This document shows positions 26,640 through 40,230 of a stretch of DNA of 64,000 bases, one piece after another; position 1 is the first letter of the stretch; each line of letters starts with the position of its first letter. Origin of the DNA: Scytalidium lignicola (lineage: Eukaryota; Ascomycota; Leotiomycetes); NCBI GenBank assembly GCA_002812745.2, contig NCSJ02000181.1, positions 21,171 through 85,170 on the forward strand, read 5' to 3'. Position numbers and translations under genes: made by a program. The notes below the pieces were generated by a model. The model worked only from the letters and a program-made list of their open reading frames with translations. It made no database searches and was not told where the DNA came from.

Positions 26640-27765
26640 TCATAATGTTATTATTGTTACTGATATAGTAAACCTTAGGTTGAGGTATAAGGACTAAGCT
26701 TTGAGAATATAACAGAAGTTGTAGAATAAAACAACTAAGTTGTAATTGTATAATATTATAATTTCTAGTTTATATTAACTTCTGATCCTTTATACTTTCT
26801 CCTTTTACTTCCAACCTTATTTAACCTTCTACTTTCTTATAAAAGTACAAATATACTTTATTTGTCTTTAAAATAACACAAGAAACTTCAATGGATTTTC
26901 ATAATGAAAGTTAACATAAACCTAAAAAGCTTAAAGATCTTGAAGATAATACAAGTAAGGATACAGATAAGGAAATGTACAAGGATACTTAGTTAATAAT
27001 ATTAGAAGTACAAGAAATAAGGATTGAGGAATTATACAATCAGATTAAATGTAAGATAATTTACTTTAGAATATATAATTGTTGACTTTTCAAAGTAAAC
27101 TGTAAATATCAATTAAAGTTTAAAGAGAGAATTGTTCTTTATATCAGTATTCAACATGTTTATTAAAATAAGTTTTAGTTTACTTTATTCTTATATAACA
27201 AAGGTAAAAGGATAAATTATCTTATTAGAAAAGGAAGAAATCACAAGTTAACAAAGGAAAATTTGCTTAAGGAGACAGAGGAATTAGGTTAAAAGAATGT
27301 TTGTAGGTTAAAGACTGAAGTTAAAGTGAGGATATCTTAAGGTAAACAAAGTTATCTTAATTTTAAAGAGACTAAGTTTGAGGATTTAACATTTAAAAAA
27401 GAATGATTATAAGATTAGTTAATAATGGAAATATTTGACTTGAAGAAGTTATTATCTAGACTTAGAGTATCTTCAACAGTTTTGTATATGTAAAATTTAC
27501 TTGCTCTTATTATTTGTAAGAGCTTTACTATTAATTATTTTGAATCCTGGATTACTAAGCATTATATACATTAGTATACTTGTTACATTTATAGATAGTA
27601 ACACTTTCTCTTGTATTTCATAACATTGTTAATATAGTAAACCTTAATTGTAATTGTATAATATTTTATGTATAAATGATAAACTGGATTAAGTTATAAG
27701 GGTTAAGCTTTAGTATGATGGAAGTTGTAGAATTAAATAACCAAGTTATAATCTCTTAACATTTT
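26640..27765. repeat. Pair of diverged direct repeats about 1 kb apart
   Basis: About 26636-26755 and 27613-27765 share GCATTTCATAATGTTATT versus GTATTTCATAACATTGTT, then ATATAGTAAACCTTA, then RGACTAAGCTTTGAG versus GGGTTAAGCTTTAGT, GAAGTTGTAGAAT and AACYAAGTTRTAAT. The second copy carries a roughly 30-bp insertion. The DNA between them has coding-like stretches such as KKLKDLEDNTSKDTDKEM. A small LTR-type element is possible but not demonstrated. Confidence 0.45.
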
Positions 27766-28539
27766 ATGTATTTATCTGTCAAGTCTTTAATATATATAGA
27801 TATAATCTTAAACATCTTATCAATTCTTTTTTCTTCTAATAGCCAATCTATTGTTTTACAAGTCTTATCTTAAGCATTTCAAATTATTCTTTCCTTAGAA
27901 ATCAAATATGCTATTTGAAAACTGGTTAGTAAAGTAGGTAAAAGAATACAACAAGGCATTGTGTAAAAAAGAAAGAGAATTTGGTTTCTGGTTAAGTATT
28001 AAATTATAAGATAAGTTTAATATATATATATATATATTTTTATCCACAAATGTTAATCAGTTAGATATTCTGTTCACTTCAACAATTGACAAGGAATTTA
28101 AAATTTAGCAAGAACATTTAAAAAAAGAAGGATTTTCCAACTTAGAGATTCAAGATCTTAAGCTTGATGATATAGTTGAATACAATATGTTTTAACAAGG
28201 GCTTGGAGAAGTAATGAAAGTGTAGATTTCAGGTTTGGTTATAAGTACTCTTGATATATATTCTATTATGATGATAAGGGTATATATTAAGTTTCTTTTA
28301 TAATTAAAACTGTTTGGCTTTGAGTTTACCTTTATGGAAAATTCAAGGCATATAAATAGAAAAAGACTATATGAATAAAAGCACTACATATTAACTATAA
28401 TTGAAATATTATACATAATATAATTTGTCCTTTATACTTACTAATAAGAACAAATATCNTTTTTAAAGATTATAAAGGTAGTTTAGAAGAGTATACAACT
28501 TGATAAAAGTATAATATTTGATTTTGGATTGTTATCTAC

Positions 28540-28620
28540 AATATATTCAAGTAAACTATAACAAGATAACAGACTAAATTGATAAAACAATATTATCAAA
28601 AGTAATTTTACTCTTTTACT
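28540..28620. repeat. Short interspersed repeat (copy of 16893-16975)
   Basis: Contains TATTCAAGTAAACTATAACA, then GATAACAGACTAAATTGATAA and ATTATCAAAAGTAATTTTACT, in the same order as the 16.9 kb copy. Confidence 0.5.
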
Positions 28621-29989
28621 TACTTATAACAATCTAACACTTTTAAGTTGTATTAATCATCTTTAACATTTATAATAAAGCTTTAACTTATATCTTAAGT
28701 TTGTAATCAAACTACTTAATCAAAGATATTCATAATTACATCAAGAGAAAATATCCTCAAGTTTCAGAAGAAACTATAGATTTTTTGAATTAAGAGCATT
28801 AAAAAATATTATCTTGTATATTAAACAACTTTATAATTTAAGATATTATAATAAGTCTTGTCTGAAATATAAAATTATAGAAATATACTAATAGTTTGTA
28901 AGTTATCTATTAATAAGTTTAATAATAGTTTGGTAAAAGAAAAGCAGAAAATATAAACATAAGATGAGTTTGTTATATAAATATTTTATATAATATTTAG
29001 TAAAGTAGGATATAAGATACTTAGACCTTTTATAAGTGAATATTTTTTCTTCTTTATTTATAAAAGACTGTTAATAGGACAAGATCTTTGCTTGAACTTG
29101 TTCTTAACTATGATTAAAGAAAAGATTAAACTTATAAAGAGTTGTTTAAACAAAGAAAGTATTATAGATGAGGAAATCAAATACTATTTGAGTTAAAGCT
29201 TTGATAATTTATTATATTTTATAATAATATAGAATGTTTGATAAAACTGGAGGATTATAATAATTTAGAAGATTAAATAAAGATTAAGTAAAGGAAAATC
29301 AGATTTTTTTACCTTATGTTAGTTACTTTACTTTATTCATGTTAAATGAGTACTTTATGTCAATTCTTTGTTTAAAGAATAAGTTATTATAATAATGCAA
29401 ACTTAAGATTACATATAAATTGAATGTAAAATGTTATTCTCCTGAATTCTTGTTATTTAATGAAAGTTGTTTTAACTTACCTTATACTAAGTAATAAGAC
29501 AAGCCAAGTATTATTAAAGCCTTCTTACATAATATTATCCTCTTTGCATTAGTCTTAAGATACTTATAAAAGGCATGGTTCTCCTTAAGATTAAAGGTAT
29601 AATGATCAATTTTTACATTTACATTTATTAAATTACTTATTTTACAATAGTTAGTTAACCTTATGTTATATGTGCTTTTCTTAAGTTAACCTTACTTTAA
29701 ACAACTATTATCCTTACTTGTTTTTGTTATATATATAACAAGTATGACACTTACTCTAACGGTGTATTATTTAACTTGACTTTAGAACAAATTTGAAAAT
29801 GAGGCTCTGACTATATAAATAGACAGAAATGTAGGTTGCTCATTATTTTTAAATATAATTCTTTAGTTGATGTTTGTTATTTTAAGATTATGATATTGAA
29901 ATATATTTGATTTAATAGAGTAATACACTTACTTGATTCTTAATACAATAATGTTGAAGATGTTAGAATAATTGTTACCCTAGCAAGAG

Positions 29990-30802
29990 AAATTTGAAGA
30001 CCTAAGCAATTACTCCTTAGTTCATGTTGATAAGACTAAGTCAGTCTCATTTCATCGAGGACTTGTATTACAGTGTTTTAATCTGGAAACGAAGGAAATC
30101 ATTTTTATAATAAAAGAGAGTATCTATTCCTGAAAAATGCATTTCATGACATAATACCGATTCTATTCAAATCTGACAACATTAACGAAGACTAGAATGA
30201 GTTACTTCATAAAGCGCCTTTACTAATAACATAGAATAGGAGGACTTATAACTGCTTTGAAATAAAGCTTAAGAATAAGTTCTTTGTGTTAACAACTTAT
30301 GAATTGTATTATAAAGATACTAAACAAAGGTTTGTCCAATATAGTCAAGATATACCTATTGCTTGTAAAAACAAGCGTTAGATTTCAATGGATAGTTTGA
30401 AGGTTAATCCTGCAAAGAATAAGAATTTTAAGATGATAAAATGAATATTCGTAAAGAATCATATTAAGGGTAGTCATTCAGTTATTTGGACTCTTGAATT
30501 CAGGATTAGGATAGTTAAATTACATAATCTTCCTAGTCAAAATGGCTACCAAGATAATGGCTCTTCTAAGACTTATGCGAGAATCAGTAAGTTGTACAGT
30601 TAAGGGTGTAGCACATGCCAAGTTGACCAAGTGTGTGGATTCTCAAAATCCTGACATAGTCAACAAGAGGCTAGACATGTTATTGAGTTTTGATAATTTC
30701 TTGAGGAATCTAGAACTTCAGAACATGAATATATTAGTTGTGGACCTCCTTGATGTAAGTAGTGTTATTGATAAGATGGTTTTTCAATATTTAACATGTT
30801 GA
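29990..30802 (+). pseudogene. Degraded gene of unknown family
   Basis: A protein-like frame can be followed for about 160 codons: KREYLFLKNAFHDIIPILFK, then NRRTYNCFEIKLKNKFF, YELYYKDTKQRFVQYSQDIP, MDSLKVNPAKNKNFKMIK and SHSVIWTLEFRIRIVKLHN. It is interrupted by TAG and TGA codons, which fit Trp-to-stop changes made by RIP. A clean 86-codon frame (30542-30802) overlaps the end in another phase. Local base composition is less AT-rich than the desert. I do not recognise the family and find no conserved motif. It is most likely a duplicated gene killed by RIP. Confidence 0.45.
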
Positions 30803-33800
30803 TGTTAGAGTGCAGCCTTAAGAGGTATTAGCTTGTTCTTGTTGAGTTATATTGAACAGCTCAAGATTATTTGACTTATGTTATGGTCATGGAAGTATCT
30901 TCTGCTTAGCTGAATGTGGTGGTATTTATACATGTGTATAATTATGTTATGAAATAAATTTAATTAGCTCTTTAGTTGTATTAAAGGGAATTACTTCTAA
31001 ATTATCTAGATTTATGAATAGATATAAATAGTATAGTTATATGTAATTACTTTAAGCAAAGTACTTATACTTACTTGTGTAATTTACGTTGTTAGGCTTG
31101 ACATTATAAGGTTTCATAACATATCCTTTTTAGTTTTATTGAATATTGTTTATGGATCTTATCTTTACTCTGATGTGCTATAGCCTTTTGAATCTTTGCT
31201 TATGAGTAATCCCTTTCTTTTAACTTGATTAACATTATATCTTCTTTTACTGTTTATGGATAGTCCTTTATATGCCTTTATGATGTTGTAATATGAGTAT
31301 TAGATAGCCTTATAGGCCAGTTAAGGTTTGTAAACTTATCTTCCTCTGGTATAGATTAATTACACATTATTCAAGGCTTTGGCCTTGTAATATTAAGATA
31401 GATTGTTTTATAGACAAATTGTTTACTTTTGGAGTTAATGTCCAAGGGATTAATTAGCTTTTAAAGTTGACCTTACCAAGGTTTAGATTATAATGTTAGA
31501 TCTCTTAATCTCTTACTCTTCACTTTAGTTGTTACTTCCTTCTTTTACATTATAGTTGAGTATGTCCATATTATATTCAGAGTCTTGCTTGGAAACTAGA
31601 GAAAGATCTAGTCTTAAGGCTTATTCTCTTTCCTTTATGTTATTAAGTACTATTCATCTTCTTTTAATTATAACTTTCTTATGCTCAAGGTTTCTTGCTT
31701 ATCTTCATTAGAATCTTTGTCATTATAAACATTAGGATTATTATAACTTAAATCATTGTTATTATTATTATAACTCTTTAATAGTATAACCTTTAATATA
31801 AGAGTTATAAGATCAACAAAGATATCTTACCTTAATTGACTTCTAGTCATAACATTATATTTATAACTTAACTTTTAAGTAGTCATTGTAATTGATAACT
31901 TATTGTTGAAGGTAATGTTTAATAAATTAATTAACTAATCAAGGGCTTTTAAGATATATAATAATCAGAATTCAAGGTTGAACATAGTTTCATTTTCAAC
32001 TATTATACATTTAAGAACCTTATGAACAAGTTATTCTTGATATTTAATAACTAATGTTAACTCTTTGACAAAAGATCTTCAAAAAGTTAATAAAGCTGAT
32101 TAATAACTATTACTAAGAAAAGTTAAAGTATATTTGTAATTAATCTTAACTTGAGAATTGTTTAACTTAAGGCTAATAGCTAAAGATATCACAAATGTGT
32201 ATAGCTTTTTAGGATAAGGTTTTATAATATCATTGAAGTAAATGACTAGTGTTATAATAAGCTTTAAATGTGATTTTTGTTATTTTGCAAGTTATAAGTC
32301 CTTGTTGTTAATTATATCATAAAAGTCATGACTATATTAAGTATTTACAAAATCATAATTGTCATTGCTAATCTCCTGATTTGAGCTTGAGTATTTTCAT
32401 TTCTTCTCTTGTTTTTATAACTTAAGCTTATAGCTTAATGTTAAGCTTAGTAAAGTAGAAAGACTAAAGAAGCTTTAAAAAGCTTGTAAGATATTGTATT
32501 ATTCATTGTTCATCAAGGTTATAAGATATATAAAATCAACTTTAGACTATACTTGACTTGAAAGATCAAGAGATAATATTATTATATTTTGTTAATAACT
32601 TTTTTCTTGAAATTTTCAAGATAATTAGTTACTTATAAGCTTAAAGAGGAATATAAAGTAGAATAAGATTGTTAATTGATTTTCACTAATCTAGAAAGGA
32701 TAGTTATTGACTAAGTACTCATAAGATTTTCTAGTTTTGCTATGCTGAATAAGATGTATCTTGTAAACTCTTATAATTTTCAGTTTTAACAGTGTATACA
32801 AGTTTATAGAATGCTTTATGTTAAGTGATAATAGTATATATATTTGTATATTATCCTTGTTAACCTAAGAGTTATATCTGTTTAGTTGTTCATCTTATAT
32901 AACATAATATTAAGTTGTCTTTAACTAATAATTAATTAGTTATTAAGTTTATATTTTACAAATCTGAAAATGACACTTATCAATATCAGATTTTGTGATT
33001 AAAGTCTTAGTAGATTCTAAGTAAAGATACAACTTTCTTAAAGGTTATAAACTTTAGATATAATAATCTTCTATACTGATTACCTTTATTATATCCTCTT
33101 GTTACTTTTGATTTTATGACNTTTTTGTCTTTTTAGCCTTTATTGCTAAGCAAAGAGTTTTGTTTAAACTCTTTTAATATATTATAAACACTTTTACTTT
33201 AATAATATCCCTTATTTATTTGAGTTTACAATGACTTAACATTGTCTTAAAAGAATTATGAGGAGTTAAGAGAAGTAACAAATGATAACTTCTTTTACTC
33301 CTCAAAAGTTAAGAGTATATCTTTCTTAAGCTTATTTATACTTTTGTCCTTCTCCTTCTCTTTACTCTTTTCCTTACTCTTTTCCTTTAATTATATAAGG
33401 GAAGCTTATAACATTTGATCATCAGATATGCTTAACACAGTTTTATCATTATCATGTTGTTTAGTCTGATCTTTAAATAACTTAATAAAATAATAGTAAG
33501 AGGAAGGATTACTTTAAGTTAGCATAAATACAGAAGTTAAGTTATTTAACTTGAGTTAAGGAATTGAGTATTTATCCTTGTTAATATAATAACTGTTTTT
33601 AAGATTATATTATATGTTATAACTTAACAAGTTAAGTTGTTAACTTAGTTTATAAGCAAAAACATTAACAACTTGAAGGTTAAAAGTATTTAACTTGTTA
33701 TCTTTAAGAATTATTAGTCTGTTTGTATATAGTCAAGAAGTTAATTCTTATAATAATAAAGAGTTCTTGTATATACCTTGAGTACCTTGAGTATATCTCT

Positions 33801-35039
33801 TAACATTATCTAATCTTAACTGTTTTAAGTTGATATAACTTTCATTTATATTAAGTACTTGCTTATCAAGGTTTTTAAAGTTATAGTTAATATTATAATC
33901 TTATATTAAGATTTTACAGTATAAATCTGGATTTAAGAGTTCTTCAATTAATAGTAAGTTGTTGTTGTTATTATTATTTCTTACTTTATCATTGTAAATG
34001 GAATTATTATTACAATCTGTGATTCTTATAATAGATTAGACAAGCTTATAGTTCTTAAGAGTTTCTTGATTATACTTAGAGTTTTAACTGCAAAATCATC
34101 TTAATATCAAGTTATTAGAAGAAGGTACTCTATATAAGATATTAGAGAGGACAAGAAGTAGACATAATATAAGTTAACAATAACCATTTAAAGGAGTCAA
34201 ATATAAGTAAAATAATGTCTTGTAAGTGTTTTTGAAGATAAATTGATTTTGTTAGAACTAGATTTCAAAGAACATAATACAAAGGTTATATAACCTCATT
34301 TGTAAACACATAGTACATGAATATTAACTATATCCTCTAATCTTACTTTAACTTTATACTTGTCCTATTTGCTGTTTACAACTGTTATTCCATTTATCAT
34401 TATAAGTTTTAAGAAAGGAATACAGTAAAGTGTATAAAGTTTAACCATTAAGGGTTCTCCTCTTCTAAGGTTATAAGACATGCAAATACTAATTACTAAC
34501 ATCTTATATCTTAGCTCACCTTAACTCTTTTAGCCTTGGTCAAGAATTAAGAAAAAATCCTGTGTGATTAGTCAATCTTACTTCTTATTTACTAATCCTC
34601 CTCCTAGTCAGTTATTGCTTGAGATCTTCTTTGTAAAACTCAGCTTACATTAAAATTATATAAGCTATTATATCCAAGTCTGCTTATAACCATGAATATT
34701 TCTGTTGCTTAAAATCTTACAACTTTACCTAGGATTAAGGTATAGCCTTGTAATTGAGTTATATAACCTATGTAATCTAGCTGAGATAATGATCCAAAGA
34801 CAATCTTAACCTCCTAATTAATAGATCTTACCTTGCTAGCTCTTAAAGTAAAGCAGATTATGAGAAAAACTCATAGATAAACATAACCTTTTCATTAGAG
34901 AAACCTTATCCTTTTAACATGTAATAACTTTGGATATAACTTCTTCTGAGGTTTATATAATACATTACCTTATAATCACATACATTTTCCATAGTCTCTC
35001 CATTTCCTATCTTCTTTTATAATCTAACTTTCTTATCAT
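30803..35039. other. AT-rich desert, nothing recognised
   Basis: TpA-rich sequence has stops in all frames and a few pyrimidine-rich runs (for example 33340-33395). I see no gene, tandem array or inverted repeat that stands out. Confidence 0.5.
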
Positions 35040-35800
35040 CGGTGTTTTGCATTCAGCCTAAAGGATGTACACTAGGAGTTCTAGTGGTTTGATTAAACGT
35101 TGTTATGTAAGTAAATATCAGCCTTTCTTGTTGTAAATCAGCTTGGACTATAGAACACAATGTATATTAATGACTTTACAACAAGAGGAAACTTATCAAG
35201 ATCTTACTCTCAACATGTAACCTGTGTATAGCATAGTTAAGCAACAGCTAGTCATACCATAATGAAGCATTTATTCAATTGGCCAGATTGTTGCAACAGA
35301 TGAAGGTGATTCTATAGTAAAACGTCTTACTCTGACTATCATTGAAGGGTATCGCCAAGCTGGTTTATGATGATGAGATAGTAAAGGAGAGAGATCGAAC
35401 TAAGATTATTTCGCTTTTGTATCTTGACCAATGCAATGTAACTGAGAAGCCAGACCAGAGTTGTAATAGTCAAGGAATATCGAATCTGGAGCAGTAGAGT
35501 GAGGGTTTAGGCTTCACACTGGTCATGTTGCTAGCAGGTTTTCAACTACGGCGAAACTGATGCAGAAGGATTCGAAGTGGGTCTTGGAGAGAGGGGGGGT
35601 TTAACAGTGCATGAATGAGGCCATGCAACTATGCAGTCAAGCGAGAAGAGTACTGAGAACAAGAGGGTTAAACGACAGGAAGGTCGATGGAGGGCAAGGC
35701 ATGAGCTTTTATAGACGTTGAAAGCGGCGGCTAGTCCGTGCATACGCCTTGCTTGATACAGAGGGTCGTTAAACTCGGGGAGGAAGGCTGTAGTACTCAG
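35040..35800. other. GC-richer island without a recognised gene
   Basis: From about 35300, and above all 35480-35800, the base composition rises sharply, CpG dinucleotides appear (GGCGGCGGC, CTCGGGGAGG) and stop codons become rarer. Open frames at 35546-35743 (-) and 35738-35950 (+) overlap head to head and neither resembles a known protein. The stretch abuts the degraded gypsy element and includes TTTATAGACG, a TATA-like word. It could be part of an LTR, a promoter-proximal remnant or a short unmutated single-copy segment. Confidence 0.35.
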
Positions 35801-35825
35801 ATAATAATATATATTTCTTTACTTT

Positions 35826-35950
35826 ACATATTTAATATCAACTTTAAGTTGCTTTTGAATTTCCTGAATATTTTCTACNTTTTTTTCTGTTATTTTATTA
35901 ATATTTTAAAGTTTTCTTATAATACTACTTATACATTTCAAGAAATATAA
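35826..35950 (-). repeat. Second copy of gypsy integrase tail
   Basis: About 105 bp here match 36573-36683 in the same orientation (TTAATATCAACTTTAAGTTG, TTTTTGAATTTCC, GAATATTTTCTAC, AAGTTTTCTT, AATA). On the minus strand both copies read like the helical segment after the Ty3/gypsy integrase core (VENIREIQKQLKIDIKFAKQ in the better copy). This copy is therefore a fragment of a second element or a rearranged duplication. Confidence 0.65.
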
Positions 35951-36572
35951 GGAAAAACTTAAACTAGCTTTTTTAATCGAAAAGACTAATAACTTTATTA
36001 TATTTTTTTTTTTTTGNTTTTTATAATTTTTAAGACTATATAATTTCCGAGAGTTCTTCTAAGTATAATGAGTACATTTGTCTTAAGCAGTTTTGTAACG
36101 TTTATAATCCTTCTTTGCATAACTTATAATTTTTAGTTAAAAAGTAAGACTATTTTAATTATAAAAAAGAAAAAAGACAACTAATAAACTACTTTAATTA
36201 TAATAATAAAAGAAATTCCTTCGAAAGTATACTGTTAAAATGATTTGTTATAATCTCCAGACTATAAACAAGCTTAATATTATTAAAAAGAAAGAGTATA
36301 AGNAAAAAAGAAAAACCTGTTAAGGAAATTAATAGTATTTTGCATGCTAAGTTTTCAAATAACAATTTTACAATAGTAAATTTCTTTTAGAATATTAATT
36401 TTTTAATATTCAAGTGTGGTTTTTAAGAATTAAATTAACTTTTCAATTTCNTTTTTTTATAATTTTTAAGCTTTTTCTAGCAGTTAATAAGATTTTCCGA
36501 TAATTCTTACAAATTTTCTAATTTTAAATAGTTTAACCATTTTATTAAATATAATAATGTGCATTTTTTTGC

Positions 36573-39500
36573 TTTGCAAACTTAATATCAATTTTAAGTT
36601 GTTTTTGAATTTCCCGAATATTTTCTACTTTTTCTTTTACTGTTTTACTAACATTTTGAAGTTTTCTTGTAATATAATTTGTACTTAGCTTATATTCGTA
36701 AATTGTATAGAATAGTATAACTTTAATAGTTTTTATTTTTCGAGTTATTGTATATTAATTATACTAATAATAACAATCTTATTTAGTTGTTTTGCTTATA
36801 GTTAACATAATAGTATAAATATGTTTTAATTATAGTATTGACTTATTTTGTTTATCTGTTTGTTTAAGAATAAAAAACTGTTAATAATTTTCTTTTTACT
36901 CTTATAAAAGTTTATTAAAGTTTATTCTTATTTGATACTATTTTTTCTAGAAGTTTATAACTTGTTATTACATGTTTAAAGAATACTTTTACAAAGTCTT
37001 TTACTGTTTATAATTTTTTAAAAGGCAATATTAATGCAAACTTTATTAGTTTATCAACTATTACTAGTGTTGTATTATATTAATTAGTATTAAGGCTTTT
37101 CCATTCTATTTGTAATAGTAAAAGCTTAATAATATAAATTTAAAATATAAATTATTATAATCGTTCAAGTGTTTTGAACGATTACAATTGCTTATATAAT
37201 AATTTATATTGATTTTTGCTTTTATTATAAATATTATATTCTTTAATAACTTTGCTAATAATCTATTTTAACTTGTAAACATAGAATTTCTGTTAAATCT
37301 TANTTTTTTGTTTTATTTTACNTTTTTAGTATTTGTATGCTAACAGTTTATGTTATTCTTTAATAAACTTTTTAGCTAAAGCATTTAATATAACTAGTCT
37401 TTTATTATAAATCCAAATATTAAAATTATAAAATTCTTATTTTCAACTTTTTTTTTTATCGTAATAGCTTATAAGGAAGTTATTATATAGTTTCTTANTT
37501 TTCNTTTTTAATCTTCTTTTTTTCATTGNTTTTTTAGATTTTCTATAACTATTTTTCGTTTACAAGTTATAATACTTTATTAATTTACATATATTAAAAT
37601 ATTAAATTCTAGNTTTTTTTNCTTTAAAATAGCTTTTAATTCATGTATATTATTTTCTATGAATTTTAGTTTTCTGCTAAAAGCATTTACTTTAATGTTC
37701 TTAGANTTTTTTGATATAATGTATATGGAAATTGTAATTTGCTAACAATTTTGCTTATTTTACTTGTTGTCTATTTAACTTTTTTAGTTGTAATAAAGTA
37801 AACTAAATTTTTATAATCTGTTAGAACTTTTACTTTATGTTTAGCTTTTACAAAATAAACTTTTCATTTCTTAAATGAGTTTATAATAACTAACAGTTTT
37901 TTGTTATATATTTTATAATTTAATTTAGTTAAAATGAATTTTCTAAAATAAAACACTACTAGTTTTCATTTCTTCTTGTCATTTTATTAACTAAGTACTA
38001 CTTTAAGTGTATAGTCCAATATATTTGTTTTTACTTGAAATGCTTTCTCAGGATTAGCTAATGCTAAAACTTTGNTTTTTAAAAGTATTTTTTAGTTTTT
38101 AGAAAGTCTTTTATCTTGTTTAATTTTATTCAAATAGTTTATTCTTTTAAGTTAAAAATGTTAATAACTTTGTTATCTTCGAGTAATTTGCAATATATCT
38201 TTTACAATAGTTTGTTAATCCTAAAAAGGATTGTACATTTTTGACGTTTTTTTAGTTTAGCTTATTTTTTAATTGTTTTAATTTTTTTTTAAGTTTATTC
38301 TGAATTTGTTAGTAATGGTGATCTTTTCTAGGAATTTCACTTTTTTTAATATAAAACTTACACTTAATTAGTTTGTAGTATATTCCTTTTTTTTAGTAGT
38401 GCTTATAGTATTTGCTTAATATGTTTTTTTATATTCTTTTTTCTTTTTATAGAGTAAATCAAAATATTGTCTAAATATACTATTACAAATTTGTTTAGAA
38501 ATTCTTTAACAATCCAATTGCTAATTATTTGTATAATAGCTAAAGTATTAATAAGTTCGAATAGTATAATTAAACTTTTGAATAATTTATATTTTATTTA
38601 TATAGTTANTTTTTTATTCTTCTTCNTTTTTTCATTTTAACCAAGTTAAAACTTGCTTAAAAATCCAATTTAGTAAAGATTATAACTTTTACTAACTTGT
38701 CTTTTATGACTGATATTAAAGGTAACAAGTATTAATTTAGTATTGTTCTTGTATTAATCCTTTTATAGTCTTTACAAAGCCTTTTTTGAAAGTTTTCTAC
38801 TTTAAATACAAATATTAAAAGTACTTTCCATAATGATTGCGATTCTCTTATAAATGTTTTTCTTATTATTTTGTTTAACTANTTTTTTAATGATTTTGTC
38901 TTGTACTAGATTAGTAGGATATATAAGTTCAAAGAATAATTTAAATTTTTCTTTTAAAAATATTTTATGATTTTATTCTTTGTATTTTAATAATGTTATA
39001 TCTTTAAGCTATTCTATGAATAATTCCTCAAATTCCTTATACTATTTTAATATCTGAGAACATAAAGTTAAAGCTTTTTTTTAAATCTTCTTTACTACTT
39101 ATTATAACATTATACACTTCTACAAGTTTTAAACTATTCACTTTATTATATTAACATCTTATAAACCTTATTTTGTAAGTAGTTCAGTCAATCTTGAAAT
39201 TATAATTCTTTATTCATAATAGCCTTAAAATTATATTATACTTTTTAATATTAGTAATATCAAATCTGATTATTTCTTTATAACCTTCTAAAATCATAAT
39301 ATAAAATTTAATTTTTACTATAACCTTTTCTTCTGCAAAAGTTCTATTAACTATTCTAATTGAATATTCTATTAACTTGATAATAATGTAAATTCCCAGT
39401 TTTTTTACTGTCTACATGAATATTAAATTTATGCTACTCTTAGAGTTGATTATGATTTCTACATCCTTGTNAAAAAGTATTTTTTATNAAAGCTAATTAT

Positions 39501-40230
39501 TTTGCGAAAAANGTTTTTCTCCTTATATATTATTAACTTTTACTACTTAACATTGTCTTACATTGTTTTTTTCAATGTAATTAATAACCTTAATCTTTTC
39601 TTTAAAACTTTCCTTATTAAACTAATAGATTTTGTTTAGCTTATACNTTTTATTATTCTTTTTTGTCTTCTAAGAATACTTTAAGTAAATTGTTTATTTT
39701 TCGAGCTTAGCTTATTACTTTGATAATTTCTCTTATTACTACTTAATAATTTGGTTTTGTTAATAATATTAAAAACTGCTTTATTATTTAAACAGTTTTT
39801 NCTTGTTTTCAATATTCTAAGTTTTTTTTATTTTAAGCTTTTATAATGATTTTACGCATACTTATATCAAAGTTTTAATTTAACATATTAGTTTTAAAAT
39901 AGTTTTTAATTCTTATTACATTTATTCTATTTTATTAATCTTTTAATTTTGTCTTTAACAATTTCCTTCAAAGTTTAAACTTTTTAAAATCATTCTTTCT
40001 TTAGCTTGAAATTTGTTAAAGTTATTAAGTNAAAAAGTATTCTTCTTTAATTTGTAAGNTTTTTTATTTACATATAAATTCCCCTTTCTTTTAATTCTTC
40101 TTCTATTAATCGTTTTTAATCTACTAAATTCACTTTAACTGTAATAACTTTTTTTTTTTCTCGAAGTTTTATTCTTTTCATATAATAATACTATATATCC
40201 TGGTAATTTACACTAATAACAGAAATTCNT
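36573..40230 (-). mobile_element. RIP-degraded Ty3/gypsy retrotransposon
   Basis: Minus-strand motifs occur in the order gag to integrase. A CCHC-like knuckle CY-stop-CKLPGYI lies at about 40190-40227 and YKEFEELF at about 39020-39045. The RT palm shows KDYKRINTRTIL and YLLPLISVIKDKLV, then IFTKLDF (38655-38775). It continues as FELINTLAIIQ and VIVYLDNILIYS (38450-38561), where the second catalytic Asp of YLDD has become Asn. RNase H reads HKVKVLTDYKNLVYFITTK (about 37780-37840). The integrase core reads NTTLVIVDKLIKFALILP with VKVFFKHVI (about 36930-37100), and the C-terminal helix VENIREIQKQLKI lies at 36573-36683. RT, RNase H and IN in this order define Ty3/gypsy. Stops and G-to-A changes run throughout, so the element is inactive. 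The gag start and LTRs could not be delimited; T-rich sequence to about 41.0 kb may belong to it. Confidence 0.85.

Larger units (their letters stand above)
19558..29989. other. AT-rich desert with dispersed repeats
   Basis: No intact gene was recognised. It includes a cluster of TGTATAGTA words (19915-20150), interspersed-repeat copies near 20500-20770 and 28540-28620, a repeat pair at 26640 and 27615, and one unusually long hydrophobic open frame at 25386-25853. Everything else is TpA-rich with stops in all frames. Confidence 0.5.

Noticed and set aside
33330..33395. Pyrimidine-rich run as a further tandem array
   Set aside because: It is low-complexity CTTTTCC sequence without a consistent unit, unlike the 5.2 kb array.
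37155..37185. Hairpin CGTTCAAGTGTTTTGAACG as a terminator or RNA element
   Set aside because: It lies inside the gypsy integrase relic and is a short inverted repeat with no context supporting a function.
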